From: Aselliscus stoliczkanus
Taxonomy: Eukaryota > Chordata > Mammalia > Chiroptera > Hipposideridae
Reading direction: 5' to 3'
DNA: 64,000 nucleotides
NCBI GenBank assembly: GCA_033961575.1
Contig: CM066737.1
Location: forward strand, 66,670,771 to 66,734,770
Part shown: positions 11,264 to 21,609 of the stretch, one piece after another
Position numbering within the stretch: position 1 is the first letter of the stretch
Layout of the letters: the number at the start of each line of letters is the position of its first letter
Notes under the pieces: model-generated
Seen by the model: the letters and a program-made list of their open reading frames with translations, nothing else
What the model was told of the DNA's origin: nothing
Databases searched by the model: none
Made by a program: the position numbers and the translations under genes

Positions 11264-11363
11264 TCTTTTGTTTTTTTTTTGAGGGCAGTGTCACTGGCCC
11301 TCATATATGGGCCGCTGGCATCCCAAGCCAGTGCCCAACCACCGCGCCACTCGGCCGGCCCAT
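11264..11363 (-). mobile_element. Short tRNA-derived SINE, with small internal deletion
   Basis: It has the poly(T), near-palindrome and GGCCGGCC head of the short family but lacks about 10 bp around the B box (TATATGGGCCGCTGG). The perfect target duplication CATATGTTTAATTCTT lies at 11248-11263 and 11364-11379. Confidence 0.95.
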
Positions 11364-11379
11364 CATATGTTTAATTCTT

Positions 11380-11721
11380 ATGTTAAACTGTTTTCTGATG
11401 AAGACAGCATTGTGCTTTATGCAATAATGGAAACCTCAAAATAATCACCATAAATCTTCCAAGACTTATGGGAGAATAAACTAAGATGGTTCACAGATAT
11501 ATGATTAAATCCACAATGTTGGAATTACAACTATTTAGAGTGGCCCAGACTAGAAGACAAGCCCAAAACACTATTAGGAGACTGAAATATTGTATGGTCC
11601 AACATGTATCCTTACAGTTTTGTCTCAACCCTCAGTCTGAATTGTGAGGATTGATTTTCAGTTTAGTCCAACCAGCAGAAATTGCCTGTGCAATTTTCAA
11701 TTCTATATTGTATTTTTATTG
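11380..11721 (-). other. Possible 3' UTR portion of the DCUN1D1 retrocopy
   Basis: This unique sequence lies directly downstream (minus strand) of the pseudogene stop once the solo LTR at 11722-12379 is removed. Neither ORF nor repeat is evident. Assignment to the DCUN1D1 3' UTR rests on position only. Confidence 0.35.
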
Positions 11722-12379
11722 TGTAGTCCTGCACGACAGAGCAGTGGGAGAGCAAGAAGGGACAGCGAAAGGTTAAGAAAGAGAGACACAAATGAGAGCA
11801 AAAATGCATGTGGGGCCAGGGCACTCAAGTCTCACGGACTGAGCCCCGAATCGGGCCTGAGTGGTCCTTTTATTATCTCACACACAAGAAAGGATTAATG
11901 TATCTTCCATGGTCTGTGAGTCTCATTCCTGAGAAATTAGCTCAGGGCCAAACACCCATGCCTACAGGCTGCCATTACCGAAAGTCCCATGATGTGCTTA
12001 GCTATCGTATATGCACCTCCCTAAGGCGTGCTCAGGAATGACAGAAACCTCTTATGCCGAAACTCACTAATAAGATACATGGAGGACAGATGTTATCACA
12101 TCATTAAGTCCATAAGCTGGCTGTCAGCTCCAAGACGGGTCTGTGCCCACTCTCATCAACTCCTTATAGCGCCCACACCACTGTGCCTGGCTTAGGTTGT
12201 TCCTCCATTGAGGAATCTTACTTGTCTTTGACTAACCAGCCATCTTCTGGGGTCAAACAGGGATACAAACAGAGTAGGCATAATGTTAAAGCAATGTCCC
12301 TAAAAGGATCTATCTTTATAGATGCTCCACTCTTTATGGGAAGGTGCATAGGGGCAGACAAGTAGGCTGCTGTGTGACA
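11722..12379 (-). mobile_element. Solo LTR, same family as 61733-62402
   Basis: On the minus strand it begins TGTCACACAGCAGCCTACTT, has AATAAA at 11874-11869, and ends near GTGCAGGACTACA. The 6-bp flanks are TTATTG (11716-11721) and TTATTT (12380-12385), one mismatch. A 6-bp duplication is typical of class II (betaretrovirus-like) ERVs. It inserted about 30 bp beyond the stop codon of the DCUN1D1 retrocopy. No viral coding sequence is present. Confidence 0.8.
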
Positions 12380-12410
12380 TTATTTTACATTCTAGAAGAT
12401 TCCTTTAGTA

Positions 12411-13308
12411 CTACACTGTTGTACTTTTTGTCCCAGTAATTGGAGGCCATGCAAATTGCACAAAGTTATCAAAAAGAAAAGACCATACTCCTCCTTCATT
12501 ATAATTAGATGTGTCATCTGCAATCATTATACTGAAGTCTAAAAGAAGATTCCAAATATCTCTTGGTATTGATCATTTATGATGGTCCAACACAAATTTA
12601 CTTCATAAGTCTAAGAATTTAAATCTTCCATTGAACACTAAATTCTAGTAGGCTTTTCTATATCTAATACTTTTTGTCCTGGGTTCTTTGCAAAATTAAA
12701 AGTAAACTGGTAAAGGGCCTTCCAAGTGGTGCGGTGGTTAAGCGCTGGCCTGGGAAGCCAGCAGCCCCGGTTCGGTCCCACATATGAGGGCCAGTGACAC
12801 TGCCCTCAAAAAAAAAAATGTAAACTGGTAAAAATCCTATAAATGTCCTGGTTCTTTCAATTCTTGTTCCATCGTGGTTATCTGAGCCTTTAGTTTTCTT
12901 TGCTGTCACATCCTAATTCTGTCATGACATCCATGAACTCCTGTTTGGAGAACACACACTGTGTTCTACTCTGAAATACCACTCAATGGTCAACACACTA
13001 ATGCTGTCTGGATGGAATGCCAGGTGATCACAGAACTGCTGTATATATATTACCATCTACTACAATTTGATTTTCACCTTGAGGATCTTTGTGTCTATTG
13101 TATAGTTGTTCTAACTTCTTTCTGTCCAATGACCATTTGGCACACTCTCGTATATGAATTTCAAGATTTTGGGGAAAAAAATGACTGTTGCAACACCTAA
13201 CTTCCAGTCATTTTGAGACAAATAATTTACTGCTGTTTTTGCACTATATTTTGTGAGGATCATAAACTGATGAACTTTATCCTTCTGCAGTTATTTCAAC
13301 TTGCCCAT
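12411..13308 (-). pseudogene. DCUN1D1: Processed pseudogene of DCUN1D1 (DCN1-like protein 1)
   Basis: Minus-strand translation recovers DCUN1D1 from end to end. The start region is M-G-K-L-K-stop (ATG at 13308-13306), followed by [73 protein letters not shown], and finally the C-terminus TGTKSTTV with TAG at 12413-12411. Removing the SINE and one target duplication (118 bp) leaves 780 bp, or 260 codons, the length of the 259-residue protein plus stop. There are no introns, so it is a retrocopy. A stop at codon 6, other stops and frame slips make it non-coding. The parent protein is a cullin neddylation co-E3. The ending GTKSTTV fits DCUN1D1 rather than DCUN1D2. The family match is from memory of the protein, not from a search. 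Confidence 0.93.
12715..12819 (+). mobile_element. Short tRNA-derived SINE inside the DCUN1D1 pseudogene
   Basis: The head GGGCCTTCCAAGTGGTGCGG is mutated, but GGTTAAGCGCTGG, the B-box region GGTTCGGTCCC, the TGCCCTC end and the A tail are all present. Perfect duplication GTAAACTGGTAAA at 12702-12714 and 12820-12832. It splits the pseudogene near codon 157. Confidence 0.95.
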
Positions 13309-13565
13309 GTTGGTGTCCTCTAGTCCTCTCCTCTCCTCATTTGGCTCTGCAGTGAATGGACGGAAGTGGCAGTGGTGGACTGGGCTCACATGAGCTCCAC
13401 TGGCTCCTGCTCATGTGCAGTGTGCAGTGGCTCAGGTGCAACCCAAAGAGGCGCAGGAACGGGGCAAGCATCAGGAGCCCTGTGCAGGTATTCCCTGGGT
13501 TAGGCATCCCTCCAGGTGGGGGGTGGGAGATGAGGGCAGGACAGGGGGCCTACGAGGACTTTTTT
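13309..13565 (-). other. GC-rich block, possible 5' UTR of the DCUN1D1 retrocopy
   Basis: It lies immediately upstream of the pseudogene ATG on the minus strand and is distinctly GC-richer than its surroundings, as expected for a copied 5' UTR from a CpG-island promoter. A T-run follows at 13561-13566. The assignment rests on composition and position; no sequence match was made. Confidence 0.45.
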
Positions 13566-13769
13566 AAAAGTTACATAGCAGAAATATAAAGCAGCATTAC
13601 AAAGCTTTGGTTGAATATCAAATTTTCATAAATTGTATTATTCTATTGTCTATTGTACAGAATTATAATGAAGTTCTTCATCTTAATTTGTAATGGGATG
13701 GAATATTGATGGAGACAAAAAAACACCTGTGTGACTAGTGCTGAGAAAGAAAGGAAGTACATATATATA

Positions 13770-14030
13770 GTAAAAGACAAGGCTGGAGAAATAGGGAGAG
13801 AACAAACAAGGTCTTGGAAGCCATGCCAAGGATATTGTTCTTTAGCCTAAGAAGCAATTGAAAGACACTGAAAGGTTTTAAGTGAAAAATAAAATGATCA
13901 GATTTGCATTTTACAAAACTTACTCTGTCTGCCTTGTGGAAAGCTGATTTATTGTAGATGAGAGTAGAAACAGTGAAATTAGTTAGGAAACCATTGCAGT
14001 AATTTAGGTGACACATGATGAGAATTTTTC
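13770..14030 (-). repeat. L2 LINE 3' fragment, reverse
   Basis: AAGGCTGGAGAAATAGGGAG, GGTCTTGGAAGCCATGCCAA, then GTTCTTTAGCCTAAGAAGCA and GGTTTTAAG follow the reversed L2 3' end (ggctggagaggtaggcagggg..ggccttgtatgccaggctaagg). The 93-codon minus ORF here is not a gene. Confidence 0.6.
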
Positions 14031-14325
14031 TTGGATTTTACTAATGAAAATAATGGGCCATGAGCCAAATACTGTGGTTTTTTTTTTTTTAAATCAAGGA
14101 GGTCAGGGTGATCTTAAAGAGGGGGAGCACAAAGATAGATATGGATTGCCAATGTTATTAACTATTATGGATAGTTAGTCAATGTGCACTCATTATAATG
14201 TAAATAAGCAAATAAACAAATGAAAAGAGAGTGATACATGGGCCAATGTTTACAGGTTTTCATGAAGCAAAGATTATGACTATTCTAATACTGTGAAACT
14301 GATGCCTACAAAAAATAAGAAATCA
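14031..14325. other. Unique sequence
   Basis: No ORF or repeat recognised. It ends at the target site of the next SINE. Confidence 0.35.
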
Positions 14326-14766
14326 GGGGCTGTCTGAGTGGCTTGTTGGTTAAGAGTTGGCTTGGGAGCACGAGCTCTGAGCAGCAGGGCCACCAGTTCG
14401 GATCCCACATGGACCAGTGACACTGTCCTCTACAGCTAAGATGGTGAACAACAGCTCAACCTGTAGTTGGGCTGCTATGAGTCATTGGTGATGGCACAGG
14501 CTGCAGTGGGCTGCCGTAAGCTACTGTGAGTGGCCGGCAGCCAGCGTGAGCTACCATGAGGCACTGTGAGTGGTTGTCCAATGGCTGGTAACTGATCTGC
14601 CTCAGCCGGGAAGAGCACAATGATCACAATACCAACATGGGCCAGTGAAGCAACATCCTCCCCAACTAGACTGAAGAACAAAAGGACAGCAACTTGTCTG
14701 TTCTCCTTCTCCGATTCCCCAATAATGTTCCCTTCCCCAATTCCCCAATAAAATCTTAAAAAAAAA
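14326..14766 (+). mobile_element. Long tRNA-derived SINE, subfamily II
   Basis: Starts GGGGCTGTCTGAGTGGCTTG, with GGTTAAGAGTTGGCTTGGGA, an inserted arm GAGCTCTGAGCAGCAGGGCC, and the B-box-like region CAGTTCGGATCC. It ends CCCCAATAAAATCTTAAAAA (AATAAA 14747-14752). Target duplication AAGAAATCA at 14317-14325 and 14767-14775. The extra arm and a 10-bp GATGGTGAAC indel separate it from subfamily I. Confidence 0.92.
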
Positions 14767-14798
14767 AAGAAATCAAAGAAAGCATTAAATTGAAAATT

Positions 14799-14976
14799 GT
14801 TATAAGTTATTCTTTTCTAGGAAAAACAACACAAATTGCCAACTTTAATATTAAATCATCAAAAATCTCACGACTTGGATATCTCCATTGTCATTACTCA
14901 GATATCTCCTATGAAAATATATACATTGAACTTATAATATTCTTGAAGTCATGTTAATAGACATTGCTATCTGAGG
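14799..14976 (+). repeat. Duplicated segment, copy 2 of 2
   Basis: Counterpart of 9422-9593, with matching TTAAATCATCAAAAATCTCA and ATTACTCAGATATCTCCTAT blocks. Flanks do not match, so the duplicated unit is about 175 bp. Confidence 0.7.
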
Positions 14977-15660
14977 CATGTGAAATTAAATGACAGAAAT
15001 ATTTACTAGCTAACAACAATTTCAATAAATATAAATGGGAAACTCATTAATAAAACAAAAAGACAAAGTTTAGGAAAAAATAGAGAAACAGCATGCAGCT
15101 AGATATTGTTTAGAAGTACACAGAGATTTACTTTTATAGTTCTTGGGGAGGGAACCAAAGCAATTTGTAGCATTTGCCAATTTCCAGGCCAAGCATCATG
15201 GTAGATGTCAAGCTAACAATAAGATTTCAACTGGCTTACATGATTTGAGAACTTTCAACAATCAGTTTTGCAAAGCAATAAGAGCTGGTTCCAGTACACC
15301 ACATTATGTAGTGTACTATAAGAATGGATGAATTAAGCTATTGCTTGTTAACTTTATTTAAAACATTTATAATAATTAATATTGGCATGTAAAAATAATA
15401 TTACCAAGCAAAACACAATTATATTCAGCATAAAAATAAGAATAGCACTGACAACAACATAGAGGTCTTGTAATATATTTTGACACCATGTTGCTTTTTC
15501 ACTTTTTATCCACATGTTTTCTGAAATTGTAGTTTTTTTATATTTCATTTCTCATGTATTTTGTTTTCATTTTCACTGTCTCTTTTATTGTATTTTCTTT
15601 CATTTTCCTATTTAAAAAATAAAACAACTTTGAAGAAGAAAAAGAAAAGTACATAGAGAT
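14977..15660. other. Unique AT-rich sequence
   Basis: The part at 15150-15330 has a 62-codon frame without recognisable domains. No named repeat. Confidence 0.35.
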
Positions 15661-17169
15661 TTTTGGTCAAGATGGTGAAGTAGGTAAATGCTGTGCTCAC
15701 CTCCTCTCAGGACATCAATGACAACTAAACTACAGAACAGCCATCATTGAGAATCACCTGAAGTGTAGCTTAACCAAAGTCCTACAACTATGGATATACA
15801 GATGAAGCAACCTCAAGGTAAGAGAGGCAGATACACAGAACGGGCTCGTCCCTCACTCATGTGTGACTATTAAAAATTGGGAGAGATATATCGGTTGTGG
15901 AGGTACCCCCAGAGGAGCAAGGGGTCCCAGCCCCACACCAGGCTCCCCAGCCCAGGATTCCAGTGCCAGGGAGAGAAGTCCCAATAACTTCTGGCTGTAA
16001 AAACAAGCAGAGATTGTGGCTGAGTAGGCTGAAGGGTAGGTGAAGTCCTAGGCACTCTTCTTAAAGAGCCCAAGCACAGACTTACTTACTGACAGAATCA
16101 CCCACTCTGAACTCCAGCACTGGGGCAGCAGCTCAAAAGAGACATATGGAGAGGAACTGAATTCTCTAAATTCAGGGCTAGGGCTGGAGGGGCTGCTTTC
16201 TCCCAGAGTGAGGAGCTGATGGGAGCCATTGTTACTCTGTTGAGCCATCCCTCTCCCTGTATGCAGACACAAGCAGGCACCATATCAGAGTCTTTATCTA
16301 CTGTCTATCACCTTTCATCTGCCTCTGCCCTGGTGATTCCCTGAGACCCTGCCTGACCCAAATATTGGGCACACCCAAGCTGCTTCAACTGGCTTTTCTG
16401 TACAAACAATGTATCTTAGCTAATGCTGCAGACTTTCATACTATATCTGAAAGGTTCACAAAACCCAAACAAGCAGTATCTGGCTTCAGTGTGTCCCGTA
16501 CTACTGGCTGAACAACCCTAAGCACAGCACTAGTGACAACCAGATTTGGTTCACATATTGACCTCTCAAAGTAACTCCAAGTCTCATGAATGTGGCAGCC
16601 ATCTGCAGATTGCTTTGTGACTCATACCAGGTGGCCTCCGGCTAAACTTAGCTTGCAATGGAGTCCCTCCTAGGTGGCCCTGGTGCTGGCACACCTGGTG
16701 GCCAGCTTTGGACCAAGCTGAAGCATCACCCAACCACCTCAAAAAATGACACACCCAAAAGGCAGACTGGACAGGCAGCAGAGCCACACTAAAGTGAACC
16801 CTGGTTTTTAGGATCAGCCTTTGCATAACAGCTACTCCACTGTAGTCACACAGCCAGTCATCACAACAAATCAGCCTGAGGGTCAGTCCCTCTCATCGAT
16901 CTGCAAACAGTAACCAAGGCTCAACTACCATAGGAGAGCATACACAACACACACAAGGGACACATTTGGAGCAACAGGCTCTGGTGACCAGGGAGACTGC
17001 ACCACTGTGTCACACAGGACACCTACTATATAAGGCCATTCTACTATTGACTGGGAGGCATAGCAACCCTATGTTGAAACAAACACAGGGAGGTAGCCAA
17101 AATAAGGAGAAAGAAAATACATCCCAAATAAAAGAACAGAACAAAGCTCCAGAAAAAGAACTAAACAAA

Positions 17170-17972
17170 ATGGAGACAAGCAATCTACCAGATGCAGAGT
17201 TTCAAATACTGGTTATAAGGGTGCTCAACAATCGCAGGGATAACTTCAAGAAAGAAATAGAAAACATAAAAATGAAGATAGAAATATAAAAAAGAATCAG
17301 TCAGAAATGAAGACTGCAATAACTGATATAAAGAATAACATTAGAGGGAATTAACAGCACATTAAGTAAAACAGAGGGTTGAATCAGCAATTTAGAATAT
17401 AAGGTAGCAGAAAACACCCAATCAGAACAACAAAGAGAAAAAAATCCAAAAAAATGAGGGGCCTCTGGAACAACATCAAGTGTATCAACAGTTGCATCAT
17501 AGGGGTTCCAGAAGAATAGGAGAGAGAGCAAGGAATTGAAAACCTATCTGAAGAAATGATTGAAAACTTCCTTAACCTGGCAAAGGAAATAGATATCCAA
17601 GCCCAGGAAGTGCAGAGAGTCCCAAACAAAATGAACCCAGAGAAGCCCATACCAAGACACATCATAATTAAAATCCAAAAGGTTAAAAACAGAGAGAATT
17701 CTAAAGGCAGCAAGAGAAAAACAGACAGTTACCAAAAAGGAAGCTCCCATAAGACTGCTGATTTCTCAACAGTAACTTTGCAGGCCAGAAGGAATTGGCA
17801 GGACATACTCAATGTGATGAAAAGCAAGGACCTACAATCAAGATTACTCTACCCAGCAACACAGTCATTTAGAATTAAAGGACAGATAAAATGCTTCCCA
17901 GAGAAGATAAAGCTAAAGGAGTTCATCACCACCAAAACAGCATTACAAGGAATCTTAGATGGACTTCTTTAA
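17170..17972 (+). pseudogene. L1 ORF1p remnant of copy A
   Basis: The N-terminal frame from METSNLPDAEFQ stops at about 17289 and the middle is shifted. The C-terminal half is open from 17556 to 17972 (138 codons) and keeps the RNA-binding fold signatures AQEVQRVPNKM, PRHIIIKI, TADFSTVTLQARRNW and a YPATQSFRI ending. ORF1p is the trimeric RNA chaperone that coats L1 RNA. At least one stop and a frame change make this copy non-functional. Confidence 0.85.
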
Positions 17973-18263
17973 GACAAAAAGAAAAAAAAAGAGTTCGAAT
18001 ATATGAATATTAAAATGGCAGTAACTACATATCTATCAACAGTCACTTTAAATGTAAATGGATTAAATGTTCCAATCAAAAAATAGGGTGGCTGAATGGA
18101 TAAGACCCTTACATATGATACCTACAAGAGACTCACTTCAGATCAATAGGCAAACACAGACTGAAAGTGAAGGGATGGGGAAAAAGATATTTCATGAAAA
18201 TGCAAACAAGCAAACAAACAAAATGCTAAGGTAACAATATTTATACCAAATGAAATAGACTTT

Positions 18264-18366
18264 TTTTTTTTTGAGGGCAGTGTCACTGGCCCTCATATGT
18301 GGGACCTGAACCAGGGCTGCTGGCTTCCCATGCCAGCGCTTAACCACCGCGCCATTCGGCCGGCCC
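18264..18366 (-). mobile_element. Short tRNA-derived SINE inside L1 copy A
   Basis: Perfect 18-bp duplication CCAAATGAAATAGACTTT at 18246-18263 and 18367-18384; the GGCCGGCC head lies at the right and poly(T) at the left. Confidence 0.95.
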
Positions 18367-19499
18367 CCAAATGAAATAGACTTTAAAACAAAGGCTATAA
18401 CATGAGAAAAAGAAGGACCTAACAACCCCACTTCTGTGTATTTATCTGAAGAAACCCAAAATGCTACATTGAGAGGAGTAATGCATCCATATGTTTATTG
18501 CAGCATTTTTTATATGGCCAAGATGTAGTGGCAGCCCAACTGTTCATTAATGGATGAATGGATAAAGAATAGGTGGTACATATATACAATGGAATATTGC
18601 TCTGCCTTGAATAGGAAGGGATTCTTGCCATCTGTAGCAGCATAAATGGACCTGGAGTATACTGCGCTGAGGAGAGTATATCAGACAGAGAAAGACAGAT
18701 CCAATGTGATTTCACTTATATATGGATTCTAATGAACAAGATAAACAAACAAATCAAAACAAACTCATCAATATAGAGAACATTTTGATGGTTGCCATAT
18801 GAGAAAGGGGTTGGGAGTAAGTGAAAAATGGGAAAGGATTAAGAAGTACAATTTGGTTGTTACCAAGTAGTCATGGGGATGTAAAGTATAGCATAAGGAA
18901 TATAGTCAATAATATGATAATAACTATGTATGGTGTCAGATGAGCACTATATTTTTTGGGGGTAATAGATGGGAGGGAGTTGGGGACAGAGTTCAAAAGG
19001 TGAAGGCATTAAGAAGTACAAATTGGTAGTTATGAAATAGTCATACGGATGTAAAGTAAAGCATAGGGAATATAGTCAATAATATGGTAACAACTATGTA
19101 TAGTGCCAGGTAGGTACTAGTCAGGGGGATCACTTCATATATTACATTACTGTCTAACACTATGATGCCCACCTTTCAAGTAACAATTAATGTATAATTT
19201 GAAAAGTTTTCCTGAAAATAAAAAAAGCTCTAGCTCCCAGCTCCTTTCATGATGCATATATAACTATTATTCCTCAGACAGATGTGAACAATTCAAGAAT
19301 GAAAATGTAATGACCATTTACTTAACAATGTACATCAAAAAATTCTTTAAAAATAGATATTGCTGAATTAAGCAACATTTATTTACTTACTTTTATTTAT
19401 TTATTTAAAGTGACAGTATTCATTTGATTATTTTTTGACATAAAATTTTATTTTGTATTTTTTTGTGGGTGTGTGTCTTGGTGTGGGCATATTTATTTA

Positions 19500-19700
19500 T
19501 TTATTTTAAAATTCTTTTATTGTTAAACACTTTAAAAAAATTAGTTTCAGGTGTAAAACACAGTGCAATAGTTATACTTTTTACCACTCAAAATGACAAC
19601 CCACTCCCCCAATTCGTCACATCACTCCCCCCCCATATCATGCATATCTATTACAATTCTGTTCACCTGAAGTGGATTTATAATATTGTATGCCAACTGT

Positions 19701-19751
<51 letters not shown>

Positions 19752-19803
19752 TGGGATGTGGAGTGTACTGTGCAGTGGAGTCAAAGGGAATTGTAATAGA
19801 TAT
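19500..19803 (-). mobile_element. Very short L1 3' end with inverted 5' part
   Basis: 19500-19672 is L1 3' UTR in reverse (TTAGTTTCAGGTGTAAAACA, ATATCATGCATATCTATTAC). After an AT microsatellite, 19749-19803 is the same 3' UTR in forward orientation (CATGGGATGTGGAGTGTACT, GGGAATTGTAATAGATAT). This inverted arrangement is typical of twin-primed L1 insertions. Confidence 0.65.
19707..19748. repeat. (AT)n microsatellite
   Basis: 21 uninterrupted AT units at the inversion point of the small L1. Confidence 0.97.
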
Positions 19804-20089
19804 TTTATATTTAATTTTCAGAGATACAAGTGTGTCTCTACATATTGATAAATGCTGAGCATGGCAGAACAATGCAATGGAACCTAAAAAGAAATCAGCC
19901 ACCATTCTGGACCACTTATACTCATATTGTTATTGGAGAGGAACTAAAGCCTCTATCCTGTTAATCCACTACATTTTTGTTGTCTATTATAGAAACCAAA
20001 TCTGTATCCTAACAGAGACCCACTATCTCACAAATTATTTTCAATCTCTCCTCATTGCTACCTTGTAGAAAAGTGATCCAATATCAAAA

Positions 20090-20192
20090 TCCCATTTTAG
20101 AGTTTGCTTGCCACCAGCTATGTTGAGTTTCCTAGGCAGACAATGAGATGGGAATTAGCATGTAGAAAGTTTATTGCAAAATTATTCACCTG
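20090..20192 (-). repeat. LTR-like remnant, left part, split by L1
   Basis: On the minus strand it contains GCAATAAACTTTCTACATGC, a poly(A)-signal-bearing LTR-like end. The matching other half appears to be 28433-28790, beyond the L1. Family not identified. Confidence 0.4.
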
Positions 20193-20668
20193 GAGAGGCA
20201 AGTCTAAGATGGTTGTGTAGGTGGAGGCTGAGCTCACCTCTTCCCAAAAATACATCTAATGTACACCTATATTTAGAGCAATTCCTCCTGAGAGACAACT
20301 GAGATTCAATTGAACAGCACCTGCATAACAAGCAAGAGAGAAGGACCATATAAAGAAAGTTGGGGAACCACAAGAGCTCTCTGGGAGTGAGGGAACAACT
20401 CAGGGCCAGAGGAAATGGTTAGTGCTATTGTTTATGTTTTCCCTGCACATGGATAGTAGGCAGGATCTGCATCCAGGTTCTCTAGACAATCTGTAACGCT
20501 GCTGCAGTGCATCCCGAGGAATCCCTCTTATGTAGCTAGATCCAGCAGGAAAAGGAGAGTACAATAGTGTGCATACAAGGGACCCTTCACCTGGAGATTG
20601 ATCCATCAGTTATGACAATGTGTTGCTTTGGACACCCACTGGGATACATGTGCACACGAGTCTTCCTT

Positions 20669-21200
20669 ACTTGAAGAGAGCGTGGAGCTAGAAAAATGCT
20701 GTGGTACCTGCCCACAGTCCTACTATTCTGTCCAGAGAAAATGTGGAGATAGTGGGGCACTACTGTGTGCTCATGTGGGGCTGTCCCTCCTTGAGAGAGT
20801 GTGCTAACAAAATGCTGGGGTACCCACACATGGCTGCTCCATGCACAGTTAGTGGTGCATTTCTGTGGGTGTGCAGGGCTGCCACATCTAGAAAGGGTGC
20901 AGAACAAGCAAAGTATAGCTGTGCATGCACACATGGGTGCCCCACCCAAAGAAAGTGTGGAGCTAGTTGGGTGTTGAGATGCAACCATGCAGAGCAGCCC
21001 TGCCCAGACCCTGATCTGACAACAGACAATTAAAGCAACAGAGCATGTATGCAGGGTTGCCATGTGTGGAGTGAGTAGGGTGCTATTGCATGTGTGTGGG
21101 CCTGCACTACCCAGAGAGGGTACAGAACTAACAAAGTGTGGCTGTATGAGCAAACAAGGCTTCCCCACTTAGAGGAAGAGTGAAGCTAGTATGGTTTGCA
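20669..21200 (+). repeat. ~60-bp degenerate monomers in the L1 5' UTR
   Basis: Units keyed by agaga-gtgtggagcta recur near 20669, 20731, 20793, 20889, 20947, 21063, 21112 and 21170, mostly 58-62 bp apart. The minus-strand L1 5' UTR has the same motif near 2035, 2092, 2154, 2211 and 2266. In mouse L1, 5' monomers act as promoters; a similar role here is inference. Confidence 0.6.
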
Positions 21201-21609
21201 GACAACAGTAAGCAGAGCAATCCAGCTCAGACCTTGCTCGAGCACCAGTTTAAGCAACAAGGCATGGCAAGCATGCACTGAGCAGCCCAACCCATTATAG
21301 GCAGCAACATTTGGATCAGAAAGGCTAAGAAGCAGGTACACACCAGGCTGCCCCACCAGGAATGCATTTCTTCAGGCCAGGTGATGCACCAAGGACCACA
21401 TGCATCAGCCCCAGCTACAACTGACATGCTAAAACTATCCAACACACAGGGTACAGATAGACCACTTATTCAAGACTGGGAGAGATAGCCATTCCATTTA
21501 AATCATAGAAACAAACACAGAAGGTGAAACAAAATGGGGAGACAGAAGAATATGCCCCAAATGAAGGAACAATAACAACAGAAAAAACCTGGAGAAAAAC
21601 CCTAGTGAA

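Larger units (their letters stand above)
15661..19227 (+). mobile_element. Internally deleted L1 (HAL1-like), copy A
   Basis: The 5' leader at 15661 (TCAAGATGGTGAAGTAGGTA) is followed by a long 5' UTR, ORF1 (about 17170-17972) and the first part of the ORF2 endonuclease (about 18030-18410). A jump at GAAGGACCT (18412-18420) leads directly to the last part of ORF2 (CCCCACTTCTGTGTATTTAT), the 3' UTR and an A-rich end. About 3.2 kb of ORF2, including all of RT, is missing compared with the L1 at 20.2 kb. The copy at 46.7-49.2 kb has the same junction. The 3' UTR carries a tandem duplication (about 18838-18935 and 19008-19110). A SINE interrupts it. Confidence 0.85.

Noticed and set aside
16584..16826. 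Frames of 60-80 codons in the L1 5' UTR of copy A
   Set aside because: No ORF1/ORF2 similarity; 5' UTR sequence only.
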